Shown in pieces: positions 1 to 7,380 of a stretch of DNA of 29,669 bases. Under the pieces are notes generated by a model. The model saw nothing but the letters and a program-made list of their open reading frames with translations, ran no database searches and had not been told where the DNA came from. Position 1 is the stretch's first letter. Each line of letters opens with the position of its first letter. The stretch comes from a virus: the IMG/VR virus record IMGVR_UViG_3300009151_000267, positions 1 through 29,669 of that record; one strand, given 5' to 3'. Both the position numbers and the translations under genes were made by a program.

Positions 1-94
1 GTCGCGACCTCGGAAAAATGACGCAAAAACACTCACTTTTTCAAAAGGGACAAAAGTTTCCAAACCGAAATCGAAAAAAGGAAATCGAAAATAG
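1..94 (+). CDS. C-terminal end of the gene that starts at 29062 (wraps the window edge)
   Basis: Read in the frame that continues the open gene at the right edge (last two bases AA plus base 1 G give AAG), bases 2-91 encode 30 more residues and stop at TAG 92-94. This segment is strongly basic (Lys/Arg-rich, with PKSKKGNRK at the end). The stop lies 3 nt before the TerS ATG at 98, the tight spacing typical of this genome. On its own the fragment has no start codon that makes sense, so it is annotated as the tail of a roughly 233-residue protein. This depends on the molecule being circular or permuted, which is inferred. Confidence 0.65.
   Translation, partial: SRPRKNDAKTLTFSKGTKVSKPKSKKGNRK
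14..91. other. A-tract-rich segment with an 11-bp direct repeat upstream of TerS
   Basis: Runs of four to six A or T recur at about 14-18, 25-29, 37-41, 52-55, 74-79 and 88-91, roughly one to one and a half helical turns apart. GAAATCGAAAA occurs twice (67-77 and 81-91). The segment overlaps the basic C-terminus of the wrap-around gene and abuts the small terminase gene, where cos or pac sites often lie. It could be intrinsically bent DNA or a TerS site. It could equally be a by-product of Lys codons. Confidence 0.35.
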
Positions 95-97
95 TCT

Positions 98-757
98 ATG
101 TCGTTGACGCAGAAACAAATTGCAGAACATTTCGGTTTTTCTGTCAGTCGTGCATCTGCACTCATCAAAGAAGGAATGCCCCTTGAATCTATTGAGGCGG
201 CAGAGACTTGGCGAAATGCACGATTGTTGCGTGGTCAGCGTGGTGGTGTTGCCCAGCGAACCTCCATCCAAGTTGATTCATCACGCATCAATCCTGATGA
301 TGATTTTGAACAGACGGTGGAGCGTCACCGGGAGTTGAAGGAAGCGGCACGGCAAAGATATATGATTGCAAGAGACTCCAGCGATCCGCAGGAGAACAAA
401 CTCTACATCACATATCAGAACATTTTGAAAACTCTGGTGGCCGTGGAGCGTGAAGCACTTGCAAGAAGATTGGAAGCAAAGGAATTGATTAAAACTTCCC
501 ACGCACTCGAAAAGTTTCAGAAAGTTTTGTCAGAAGTGAAAGCGGATTTGTTGTCGCTTGGAATGGATGTGGCTACAACTGCCAACCCAGAGAACCCAGC
601 AACGGCATTGAAAGCGGTTGATGAACGTGTGAACAAACTTTTGGCGAAATGGTCACGCTCGGCAAGTGTCGCTGATGAGGATGTGATTGGTTCGCCAGCG
701 TCTGCCCAGCCACCTGACTTGTCTGACTTTGGAGGAAGTGAAGAAGATGTCGGATGA
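98..757 (+). CDS. terS: Terminase small subunit (TerS-like), 219 aa
   Basis: Probable DNA-recognition subunit of the packaging motor, binding the genome and delivering it to TerL. Residues about 5-30 (QKQIAEHFGFSVSRASALIK) form a helix-turn-helix like that in Nu1-type small terminases. Residues about 70-160 are charged and helical, suitable for oligomerisation. The C-terminus is acidic and Pro/Ser-rich (about 185-219), plausible for TerL contact. The gene lies directly before TerL, and the last 11 bp overlap the TerL start, which fits translational coupling. ATG 98 gives the full HTH and has no clear SD. Assignment rests on position, HTH and size rather than a diagnostic motif. Nothing looks broken. 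Confidence 0.8.
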   Translation: MSLTQKQIAEHFGFSVSRASALIKEGMPLESIEAAETWRNARLLRGQRGGVAQRTSIQVDSSRINPDDDFEQTVERHRELKEAARQRYMIARDSSDPQENKLYITYQNILKTLVAVEREALARRLEAKELIKTSHALEKFQKVLSEVKADLLSLGMDVATTANPENPATALKAVDERVNKLLAKWSRSASVADEDVIGSPASAQPPDLSDFGGSEEDVG

Positions 758-2585
758 CTTTACCCAGAAGTTGCGTGATGTCCTTGCCCCTGATCCGCAC
801 CGTGACCCGGTGGATTTCTTGGAATGGAACGTTCGGTCAATCCCCTATTCGCCACAATCTGGTTCGTTCAAGATAAGCAACTCACCGTGGTTGGCAGAAC
901 CATTGCGAGCGTTGACCGACCCAGAAGTTCAAGAGATTGGAGCGTTGGCAAATGTTCAGTCAGGGAAGTCGTGGTTGATTGAGGGTGCATCGCTTATCAT
1001 CCCAGCACTTGCTCCCGGCCCTACGCTCCTCCTAAATGATATAGACCGAAACGCAGATGATTGGTTGGCCACTCGACTTTCAATTCTCTGGCAGAGTGTT
1101 GCTATTGTTAAAAATCTTTTACCGCCAGAAGGTGTTCCAAAAAAAGGTGCAATTCAATTCCGTGGAAACACTTGTTGGGTGCTTGGTGCAAACAACGAAC
1201 GCAATTTGCAAAGACGCTCCATTCGCTATATTCTCGGAGATGAAGTCTGGCAATGGGGTGTAGGTTCGCTGAAAGAAGCGTTGGCACGAACGACTGCGTT
1301 CCGTTGGCAATCCAAAGTTGTGCTTGTGTCGCAAGGTGGTGTAGAGGGAGACGATTGGTCATCGTGGTGGAAAACTACAGATCAGCGTGTGTGGACGTTT
1401 GAATGTCCTGAATGCAAGAATCGGCAACCGTGGGAATGGGAGCAGATTAAATACCCACAAGAAGCAAAGCGGCCTAACGGAGATTGGGATTTGGATGCCG
1501 TGCGAAACGGAACAACCTATCAATGCAAATGTTGCAAGCATAGTTTCAAAGACTCAAATCGTGTTCGCACCGAATTGAACGCAACAGGTGCTTATGTTGT
1601 CACAAATCCGAACGCACCCAAGTCTCGCAGGGGTTATCATTGGAATGCACTCGCAATGCAATGGGGTCTGACGTGGGGGGATTTGGCCGTGGAGTGTATC
1701 GAAGCCAAGAGAAATTTTGAGGATGGTTCTGATACTTCACGCAGAGAATTTATTCAAAAGCGACTTGCCCAGACTTACCGGGAGCAAGCGGACGAAGTGA
1801 AGATTGAAGCACACATTGGAAACTACAAAATGGGTGAAGCGTGGAATGAGGAAGGTGGTTTTGTGAAAGGCAGACCAACACCGTTCAATTTACTCACGGA
1901 AGAAATGCGGAATGCACCAGACTTTGTTTCATTGCGTTTTATGGGTGTGGACGTGCAGAAAAATTCTTTCTATTGGGTCATCAGAATGTTCTCTGGAGAT
2001 GGTCGCTCACGGATGCACAGTTGCGGTTTCTGTTTTTCTTGGAACGAATTGGTGGACATTCACAAAAAGGCAGGGGTTCACCCAGCGAATGTCTTTGTGG
2101 ATTCTGGAAATGAAGTTGATGTCGTGTTGATGGCCTGTGCTACAAATGGCTGGTGTGCGACTCGTGGTGATCAGCGAAACGAATTTCCGTGGAAGATACG
2201 CACACCGATGGGAATGAAAACAGAGTTGCGGCCTTACTCGTCCCCGGTGATTGAATCGGTTGGGAGCAAACGGACAAAGCGTTTCTATTTCTCAAACTTG
2301 CGATTGAAAGATACCCTGTCGCTTTTGATTCGTAAGGGTCGAAACACCAAAGCAGATGATTCCCCTGCCGAATATGTTGCCCAGATGACTGCGGAACGAA
2401 GGGTAATTTCTGCTGGTGGCAAACCACTCTGGGAACAAATTGCGGATCGTGCAAATCACTTCTTTGACTGCGAAGTCATTTTGACGCTTCCAGCACTAGC
2501 GTGGAAACTTACCGGAAGGGTGGAACACCTGACGAACGAACCAGAACCACCAGCAACGGAGGAAGAAACTCCGACAGACTCTTGA
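747..2585 (+). CDS. terL: Terminase large subunit, GpA (lambda-type) family, 612 aa
   Basis: ATP-driven DNA packaging motor and nuclease acting at the procapsid portal. The ATPase domain shows a Walker A variant at residues 68-75 (ANVQSGKS) and Walker B at 161-166 (YILGDE). A zinc-ribbon pattern follows: CPEC at 220-223, then Cys 260, 262 and 263. The RNase H-like nuclease domain shows Asp402 in GVDVQ, Asp452 in VFVDSG and Asp574 in HFFDCE. These features and the roughly 610-residue length fit GpA terminases. The reading frame extends upstream to an ATG at 687, but ATG 747 is preferred because GGAGG lies at 731-735, one of the few good SD sites here, and because it overlaps the TerS stop by 11 bp. 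Confidence 0.95.
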   Translation: MSDDFTQKLRDVLAPDPHRDPVDFLEWNVRSIPYSPQSGSFKISNSPWLAEPLRALTDPEVQEIGALANVQSGKSWLIEGASLIIPALAPGPTLLLNDIDRNADDWLATRLSILWQSVAIVKNLLPPEGVPKKGAIQFRGNTCWVLGANNERNLQRRSIRYILGDEVWQWGVGSLKEALARTTAFRWQSKVVLVSQGGVEGDDWSSWWKTTDQRVWTFECPECKNRQPWEWEQIKYPQEAKRPNGDWDLDAVRNGTTYQCKCCKHSFKDSNRVRTELNATGAYVVTNPNAPKSRRGYHWNALAMQWGLTWGDLAVECIEAKRNFEDGSDTSRREFIQKRLAQTYREQADEVKIEAHIGNYKMGEAWNEEGGFVKGRPTPFNLLTEEMRNAPDFVSLRFMGVDVQKNSFYWVIRMFSGDGRSRMHSCGFCFSWNELVDIHKKAGVHPANVFVDSGNEVDVVLMACATNGWCATRGDQRNEFPWKIRTPMGMKTELRPYSSPVIESVGSKRTKRFYFSNLRLKDTLSLLIRKGRNTKADDSPAEYVAQMTAERRVISAGGKPLWEQIADRANHFFDCEVILTLPALAWKLTGRVEHLTNEPEPPATEEETPTDS

Positions 2586-2698
2586 CACGATGACTCACTT
2601 GGTCACACTTGATTTGCGTCTCTTTTTGATTCGGGCTATGGGTTGGGGGAGATGGCAACGCTTCATCCGCAAGGGTGTTGCGTCCTGCCTATGTGTTT
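2586..2698 (+). other. Gene-poor gap between terL and the gpW-like gene
   Basis: No convincing gene is visible here. An open frame from ATG 2590 runs to 2817 but overlaps the first 100 bp of the gpW-like gene and encodes an unlikely Cys/Trp-rich peptide. A 16-codon frame (ATG 2652) ends on the TGA inside the TTGACT of the element at 2699. The stretch may be an untranslated leader or the remnant of a lost small gene. Confidence 0.4.
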
Positions 2699-2713
2699 TT
2701 GACTCCTGCGTAG
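2699..2713 (+). promoter_or_regulatory. Late-gene element copy 1 (TTGACTCCTGCGTAG)
   Basis: Exact 15-bp element, preceded by a T run and ending 4 nt before the gpW-like ATG at 2718. Four other copies lie at 5846, 8173, 9892 and 14556, each just before a structural gene. TTGACT resembles a -35 box, but no -10 hexamer sits at 16-18 bp here, so a role in RNA (translation, processing or protein binding) is as likely as a promoter. Confidence 0.6.
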
Positions 2714-2717
2714 CGTT

Positions 2718-2984
2718 ATGGCACAAGCAACAGGATGTTTCCTCATTCTTTCCCAGCAACGTATTGAAGCGATTGCGGACAAAGCGGCATCATTATTGTT
2801 GGAGGGAAAAACAATGATGTCTTATTCCGACTCCGGAACATCCGTGAACAAACAATTTCCGATGGACATCCAAACCGTTTTGATTGAGGCACGCTATGCT
2901 CTCCAACTCAAAGCACCCGAAATCTACGGTTCGATTGACCGTGTTCGTGTTTATAATGGTTTGTGGAATTTCCGTGGGTTGTAA
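2718..2984 (+). CDS. gpW-like head-tail joining protein, 88 aa
   Basis: In lambda, gpW closes the filled head below the portal, and its gene lies between those for TerL and portal, exactly the position here. The protein has a predicted N-terminal helix (about residues 10-30), a polar beta-hairpin-like stretch with GKTMMSYSDSGTSVNKQF at about 30-47, then a second helix (about 50-65). This helix-hairpin-helix plan and Gly-containing hairpin match the gpW fold. At 88 aa it is slightly longer than lambda gpW (68). ATG 2718 follows the conserved upstream element, and the portal ATG follows 3 nt after the stop. Sequence identity to gpW is weak, so order and fold plan carry the call. Confidence 0.65.
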   Translation: MAQATGCFLILSQQRIEAIADKAASLLLEGKTMMSYSDSGTSVNKQFPMDIQTVLIEARYALQLKAPEIYGSIDRVRVYNGLWNFRGL

Positions 2985-2987
2985 TTT

Positions 2988-4565
2988 ATGCCAAAGAAAC
3001 CAAATCTGAAAAAGGCCGTTCGTCAGGCCGTCAATGATGTCAAAGCGTTCGCAAAGCGAAAAGGCTTGAAGGCACGCTCGGATGTTGGTGGTGGCGGTTC
3101 TGGTATCTTCTCGCAGTTTGAAGGTGCGAAGTATTCCAACAAGCGTTCGTGGATAAATACTCCGTGGCCAGCAGACGCAAAGCGAACGATGACTACGTTT
3201 GACCGTCAGGAATTAACACGCAAGATGCGTTGGTTGTCGGTGAACTCTGGTCTGATTCGTCAACTCATCAGCGATAACGTTCTTTATAGCATCGCAGACG
3301 GAATCCGTCACCAGCCAGCATCGGGTGACCACGAATGGGACAAGATTGCCTATGAATACTTTTTGAATTGGGCAAACAAACCTTGCGAGATTTCTGGTCG
3401 ATACAACTTCTGGGAGTGTCAGCAAATTGCCTGTCGCAAGGTGGATGTCGATGGTGAGATTTTCGTGTTGAAAACTTATTCCTCAAGCGGATCACCACTC
3501 ATTCAAATGATTGAGTCGCACCGTGTCGGAACATCCGCAAACGCTTCTGGTGTTCCTGACGGAATGTGGGACGGCATTATGTTCAATAAGTTTGGGGCGG
3601 TGGTTGGGTATAACGTTATCAAGTCAGACGGAACGACACGACTCATCCCATCAAATTCAATTTGTCACGTTTATCAACCAGAACAAGTTTCAGGTGCAAG
3701 GGCTTACTCTCCACTTCAGCATTCGATTAATAATTTAATCGACATATTAGAGATTCTTTCAATGGAAAAGTTGGCGGTCAAAACTGCGTCAGACATCACA
3801 CGCACAATCAGCAGAGAGAATCCACAGTTTGACGGAAGCACCGCAGACTTTGAAGCATTTGGAATGCGTCCGCAGGATTATCCTAATCAAGTTTATGACA
3901 ACCCAGAAACGGTTGGTTCATTTATTGGTGGAAAGATTCTCTCACTCGCCCCCGGTGAGAAGTTGGAAAGTTTCCAGAGTCAAAGACCCAACGACAGTTT
4001 TAACGGATTTATAGAACATCTAAATCGGGATTCCGCATCTGGATTTCTACCATTTGAATTTTCAAGCGACCCGACCAAAGCAGGCGGTGCGGCCGTGCGT
4101 CTTGTCGTGTCCAAAGCGGAGCGTTGTTTCGGTGCGAGACAACACATGTTTATGACTCGCTTCCTGACACCTGTGTATAATTACATTATTGGATCAGCAA
4201 TCGCCAACGGAGACATTCCAGCACCAAAGACAGACGATTGGAATCGTGTGAATTGGGTGACACCACGCAGAGTCACCGTTGACGCTGGCCGTGAATCGTC
4301 AGCAAATCAACGTGACATTGAGATGGGCCTCAAGACGCTCTCTGACCATTTCGCTGAACTTGGGATGAACCCGGTTGAGGAAGTCAGACGCAGGGCGGCT
4401 GATGCTCGTCTCTTAATCGACACCGCAAAAGAATTTAATGTTCCTGTGTCGATGCTTTACAAACCAACCAACACTCCATCCGCAGACATTGACCAAACCG
4501 CCACCGCTTACGGAGACGGAGCAATGCCGGCAGACAATGGATTCACACCACTCGACAACCCTTAA
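2988..4565 (+). CDS. Portal protein, lambda gpB-type family, 525 aa
   Basis: Dodecameric ring at one head vertex through which DNA enters and leaves. It nucleates assembly and docks the terminase. The N-terminus is basic (KKAVRQAVNDVKAFAKRK), followed by the family-like block DRQELTRKMRWLSVNSGLIR at about 71-90, where unmodified residues around the first helices contact neighbouring subunits. A central helical region (about 245-300) and a Pro/Asp-rich C-terminus follow. Length (525 aa) is close to lambda gpB (533). The gene lies between the gpW-like and protease genes, as in lambda. The start ATG follows AATTT with no SD. Lambda gpB is trimmed by proteolysis, and the adjacent S49 protease could do the same here (inference). 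Confidence 0.9.
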   Translation: MPKKPNLKKAVRQAVNDVKAFAKRKGLKARSDVGGGGSGIFSQFEGAKYSNKRSWINTPWPADAKRTMTTFDRQELTRKMRWLSVNSGLIRQLISDNVLYSIADGIRHQPASGDHEWDKIAYEYFLNWANKPCEISGRYNFWECQQIACRKVDVDGEIFVLKTYSSSGSPLIQMIESHRVGTSANASGVPDGMWDGIMFNKFGAVVGYNVIKSDGTTRLIPSNSICHVYQPEQVSGARAYSPLQHSINNLIDILEILSMEKLAVKTASDITRTISRENPQFDGSTADFEAFGMRPQDYPNQVYDNPETVGSFIGGKILSLAPGEKLESFQSQRPNDSFNGFIEHLNRDSASGFLPFEFSSDPTKAGGAAVRLVVSKAERCFGARQHMFMTRFLTPVYNYIIGSAIANGDIPAPKTDDWNRVNWVTPRRVTVDAGRESSANQRDIEMGLKTLSDHFAELGMNPVEEVRRRAADARLLIDTAKEFNVPVSMLYKPTNTPSADIDQTATAYGDGAMPADNGFTPLDNP

Positions 4566-4583
4566 TCAAAACAATTTAACAAA

Positions 4584-5849
4584 ATGAGAAACTTACTTAA
4601 AGACATCAAATCCAACAAACCGATTTTGATTCAGCCATCACAAGCAGAATCATATCTCGAACGTGCCTCATCGCTTGAAATCCCGATGGGTGCAAAGATG
4701 AGCGATATGGGCGAAATGCTGGAAGCAATCTTTGGTGCTAAAGCAACGCTCGAAAAATTTCCACCTTATGCAATCGTGCCTGTTCACGGAGTCATCTCAA
4801 AAAATATAAGTGAAATGGAATCTCTTTGTGGATGTTGCGACATTCAGGACATTGAAGAAATGCTGGAAGATTGTGAGCGTGATCCGTCAATCACCACCAT
4901 CATTCTCGACATTGATTCACCCGGTGGCACATCGGTTGGTGTTCCTGAATTAGCAAACCGAATCAAGAATTCTTCCAAGAAAGTGATTTCATTCACCAGC
5001 AATGAAGCGTGTTCGGCCGCCTATTGGATTGGGAGTCAGGCATCAGAATTTTATGCAACAGGTTCGGCCACCGTGGGAAGCGTGGGTGTGTATATCTGTT
5101 TTAACGATATATCCAAAATGTTTGAGATGGAAGGTGTCAAAGCGGAAGTCATTAAGTCTGGCATTTTCAAAGGTGCTGGAATTCAAGGAACATCGCTTGA
5201 CGAAAACCAACGCAAGATGTTGCAAGATGAAGTCATCGACATTCACAACGATTTCAAAGAAGCGGTGAAAGCGGTTCGTTCATTCGTGGAAGATTCCTCA
5301 ATGGAAGGTCAATGTTTCTCCGGCAAGCGTGGTGCAGAAGCAGGATTGGTCACAGGCCTCATCAATGGTTTCGATGAATTGATGGAATCGTTGAACAAAC
5401 AAGTTGCCGCACAAATGGAAGCGGATGAAGAAAACGATGAGCGTCAAGAAGTCTCCGAATTGGTTGGTGGGGAAGAACACGAAAAAGACGAATACGGAAT
5501 CAACAAAATGGCATCAGGCCGTGCATTGTCTGGAATCGCTTCTGCGGTTCTCAAGCGTGACCCTTCTGACCCTGATGATCCAGACTATGACCCAGACACC
5601 GACCCAGAATTGAAGGACACTCCAGATGACGAAAAGAAAGATGGAGTTGCACCCAATGAAAAATGCCCCACTTGCGGAAAGCCACACGATGAAAAGAAGT
5701 GCGAAGAAGAAGGCAAAGATGCCGAAGAATCTGACAAAGCAAAAGAGGACGCAAAAGAAGAATCTGATGCCGGGGACAAAGCCATTGAAACCGATTCCAA
5801 GCACGACAAATCGGGAACGGTTCGTCACAACGGTGGCAAGGTTGCTTGA
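4584..5849 (+). CDS. S49-family capsid protease (gpC-like) with long acidic C-terminal domain, 421 aa
   Basis: Head maturation protease of the SppA/S49 clan, expected inside the procapsid. The protease fold spans about residues 60-275. The SPGG turn is at 112-115, the probable nucleophile Ser144 lies in EACSAAYWIG, and the general-base Lys196 lies in SGIFKGAG, giving the Ser/Lys pair of S49 enzymes. After about residue 280 the protein becomes highly acidic and repetitive (DPSDPDDPDYDPDTD). It contains a Cys cluster (CPTCGKPH at 361-368 plus Cys373) that could bind zinc. This acidic part could act as a scaffold, as the C-terminal Nu3 part of lambda gpC does. The start follows AACAAA with no SD. 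The stop TGA lies inside the next upstream element. Confidence 0.88.
   Translation: MRNLLKDIKSNKPILIQPSQAESYLERASSLEIPMGAKMSDMGEMLEAIFGAKATLEKFPPYAIVPVHGVISKNISEMESLCGCCDIQDIEEMLEDCERDPSITTIILDIDSPGGTSVGVPELANRIKNSSKKVISFTSNEACSAAYWIGSQASEFYATGSATVGSVGVYICFNDISKMFEMEGVKAEVIKSGIFKGAGIQGTSLDENQRKMLQDEVIDIHNDFKEAVKAVRSFVEDSSMEGQCFSGKRGAEAGLVTGLINGFDELMESLNKQVAAQMEADEENDERQEVSELVGGEEHEKDEYGINKMASGRALSGIASAVLKRDPSDPDDPDYDPDTDPELKDTPDDEKKDGVAPNEKCPTCGKPHDEKKCEEEGKDAEESDKAKEDAKEESDAGDKAIETDSKHDKSGTVRHNGGKVA
5508..5849 (+). CDS. Possible nested scaffold product (Nu3-like) from internal ATG of the protease gene, 113 aa
   Basis: In lambda, the scaffold Nu3 is made from an in-frame start inside gene C. 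Here an in-frame ATG (residue 309 of the protease) is preceded by AACAAA, the same context that precedes the protease's own start (AACAAAATG at both). The product would comprise the acidic, Cys-cluster and Lys/Glu-rich C-terminal domain, a plausible scaffold composition. This is inference from context. The coiled-coil protein at 5876 is an alternative scaffold. Confidence 0.35.
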   Translation: MASGRALSGIASAVLKRDPSDPDDPDYDPDTDPELKDTPDDEKKDGVAPNEKCPTCGKPHDEKKCEEEGKDAEESDKAKEDAKEESDAGDKAIETDSKHDKSGTVRHNGGKVA

Positions 5850-5860
5850 CTCCTGCGTAG
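5846..5860 (+). promoter_or_regulatory. Late-gene element copy 2 (TTGACTCCTGCGTAG)
   Basis: Exact copy whose TGA is also the stop codon of the protease gene. It ends 15 nt before ATG 5876. Identity to copy 4 at 9892 extends on both sides to 24 bases, including GTTTCAAA after the core, and spacing to the ATG is the same in both. Confidence 0.6.
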
Positions 5861-5875
5861 TTTCAAATCTTAAAA

Positions 5876-6340
5876 ATGACTCTCGAAGAATCTCTCAAAG
5901 CGTTAAAATCTGCTTTCTCTGGTAAGTCTGCTGAAGCGGAAACATTCGCAAAAGAATTGTCCGAAGCCAAAGCAAAGAACGAAACCTTGTCCGCAGAATT
6001 TGAAGCGTTGAAAGAAAAGTTTGAAGCGACTTCTGCGATTGTTGTGGAGCGTGATTCCGCAATCGCCAAGATTGAAGAATTGACCAAAGCACTTGCCTCT
6101 GCGGAAACCGTAAAAGCGGAAGCAGTTTCACAAATCGAAACCGTTGCAAAGAAATCAGCAAGCATCGTGGCGGCCGCAGGTGTTGTCCCGGTAGAAATCT
6201 CATCCGCAGACAACGTTGCCCCTGCTAAATCGAACGAAGAAATCTGGACGGAGTATTGCGGTATCAAGAACCCAACTGAAAAAGTTGCCTTTTACAACAA
6301 AAACCGTTCTGCGATCATCAGTCACTTGGGTATCAAATAA
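5876..6340 (+). CDS. Coiled-coil head protein, candidate scaffold, 154 aa
   Basis: Residues about 2-105 are almost entirely Ala/Glu/Lys/Leu with heptad-like spacing, predicting one long alpha-helix or coiled coil. A short hinge rich in Ala, Val and Pro follows (about 105-120), then a compact C-terminal segment (EEIWTEYCGIKNPTEKVAFY). A long charged coiled coil directly before the major capsid gene is the usual design and position of scaffolding proteins. Lambda's decoration protein gpD occupies the same map position, but gpD is beta-rich, so it is a poor fit. The conserved element precedes the gene. No SD is visible. Function is inferred from architecture and position. Confidence 0.55.
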   Translation: MTLEESLKALKSAFSGKSAEAETFAKELSEAKAKNETLSAEFEALKEKFEATSAIVVERDSAIAKIEELTKALASAETVKAEAVSQIETVAKKSASIVAAAGVVPVEISSADNVAPAKSNEEIWTEYCGIKNPTEKVAFYNKNRSAIISHLGIK

Positions 6341-6370
6341 ATTTTCTCTAACTAATTATCCTAAAAAAAT

Positions 6371-7288
6371 ATGTCCACTAACTCCGTATTAAATCAAGGC
6401 CTCGCCCCACAATTCGTGGCGGCCGAAACCTTACGCACTCTTGTGCCTGTTCTCGCTCCTTTGAACAAAATCGTCACAACCGATTTCAGTTCTTATGTCG
6501 CTGAAAAAGGTCAAGTCGTTCACACTCGCTACGCTGATTCTTTCTCCGCTTCTGAATACGTCCGTGCAAACGGTTTCGTTGCCGCAGACGCAGTATCGAA
6601 CGATGTAGCAATCACTCTCGACAAACACAAATATGTGATGGCGAGTTTTGATGACACCGAGGTTGCAACCATTTCTCTCGATATGCTCCGCCGTGTGTTT
6701 ATCGCCCCTATGGCCAACGCAACTGTGAAGTCACTCTTTGATGCCGTTCTCGCAAAGACAACTGCCGCTAACTTCACGACTGCCGCTTACTCCGGTGTTA
6801 AGGCAGACTTCAATCGTGTTGCTATCGCTGGTGTTGCAACTTCACTCACCAAAGCAAACCTTCCTTTCGATGGTCGCTCGATGCTTCTCTCACCAGACGC
6901 TTTCGGTCAACTCTTACAAGATCCAACTGTTGCCCAATACTTATCGATTGGTGACACCAGCGTAATTCGTCAAGGTGTTGTAGGCCGTCTGCACGGAATC
7001 GACATTTACGAATATAACGGTTTCAATGCCGCACCTTCTGGGGAGCACTTGAATGGAATTTGTGGTTGCCGTGAGGGGCACGTCATCGTGACCCGTGTGC
7101 CGTCTGCACCTACCACAGGTGGTGGCGAACAAATCACCGTCAGCGACCCTGACTCTGGTTTCGCTTTCAGTCTCCGTTCTTGGTACGATTGGACGAAGGG
7201 CCTTTCCAACATTTCCGCATCTTGGATCACCGGAACTTCTGTTGGTAACCCTAACGGTGCACAACGCATTAAGATTACTGACCTGTAA
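6371..7288 (+). CDS. Major capsid protein, HK97-fold type, 305 aa
   Basis: Main shell subunit. It follows the portal, protease and scaffold-like genes and is followed by a strong terminator, as expected for the most abundant late protein. The sequence has a short helical N-arm (residues 1-35). An extended E-loop-like stretch with VAEKGQVVHTRYADSF follows (about 43-60), then alternating beta and helical segments. The motif DGRSMLLSPDAFGQLL (about 168-183) is typical of the P-domain/A-domain boundary in P22/gp5-like coat proteins. The C-terminal part repeats LRSWYDWTKGLS-type aromatic segments. The start follows A-rich sequence (CCTAAAAAAAT) without SD. No family signature is strict enough to name a subgroup. 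Confidence 0.85.
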   Translation: MSTNSVLNQGLAPQFVAAETLRTLVPVLAPLNKIVTTDFSSYVAEKGQVVHTRYADSFSASEYVRANGFVAADAVSNDVAITLDKHKYVMASFDDTEVATISLDMLRRVFIAPMANATVKSLFDAVLAKTTAANFTTAAYSGVKADFNRVAIAGVATSLTKANLPFDGRSMLLSPDAFGQLLQDPTVAQYLSIGDTSVIRQGVVGRLHGIDIYEYNGFNAAPSGEHLNGICGCREGHVIVTRVPSAPTTGGGEQITVSDPDSGFAFSLRSWYDWTKGLSNISASWITGTSVGNPNGAQRIKITDL

Positions 7289-7315
7289 TTCCTAACGGAA
7301 TAAGGTTGGTTTAGC

Positions 7316-7342
7316 AAAGCCCCCAGAGATGGGGGTTTTTTT
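7316..7342 (+). terminator. Intrinsic terminator after the major capsid gene
   Basis: CCCCCA (7320-7325) pairs with TGGGGG (7330-7335) around a GAGA tetraloop of the GNRA type. The upstream AAAG can extend the stem into the T run. Seven T residues follow (7336-7342). It separates the head block from the ligase gene. Confidence 0.93.
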
Positions 7343-7380
7343 GTGCTTGAAATTCTCCGGCAATCCTGCAATGTGATTGT

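Noticed and set aside
687-746. Upstream start for TerL at ATG 687
   Set aside because: The extra 20 residues lie in the TerS gene in a different frame. GGAGG at 731-735 favours ATG 747.
2590-2817. 75-aa open frame between terL and the gpW-like gene
   Set aside because: It overlaps the better-supported gpW-like gene by 100 bp in another frame and has an unlikely Cys/Trp/Arg composition.
5514-5828. Minus-strand open frames opposite the protease gene and elsewhere
   Set aside because: They are shadows produced by the biased codons of plus-strand genes and have no plausible starts or protein features.
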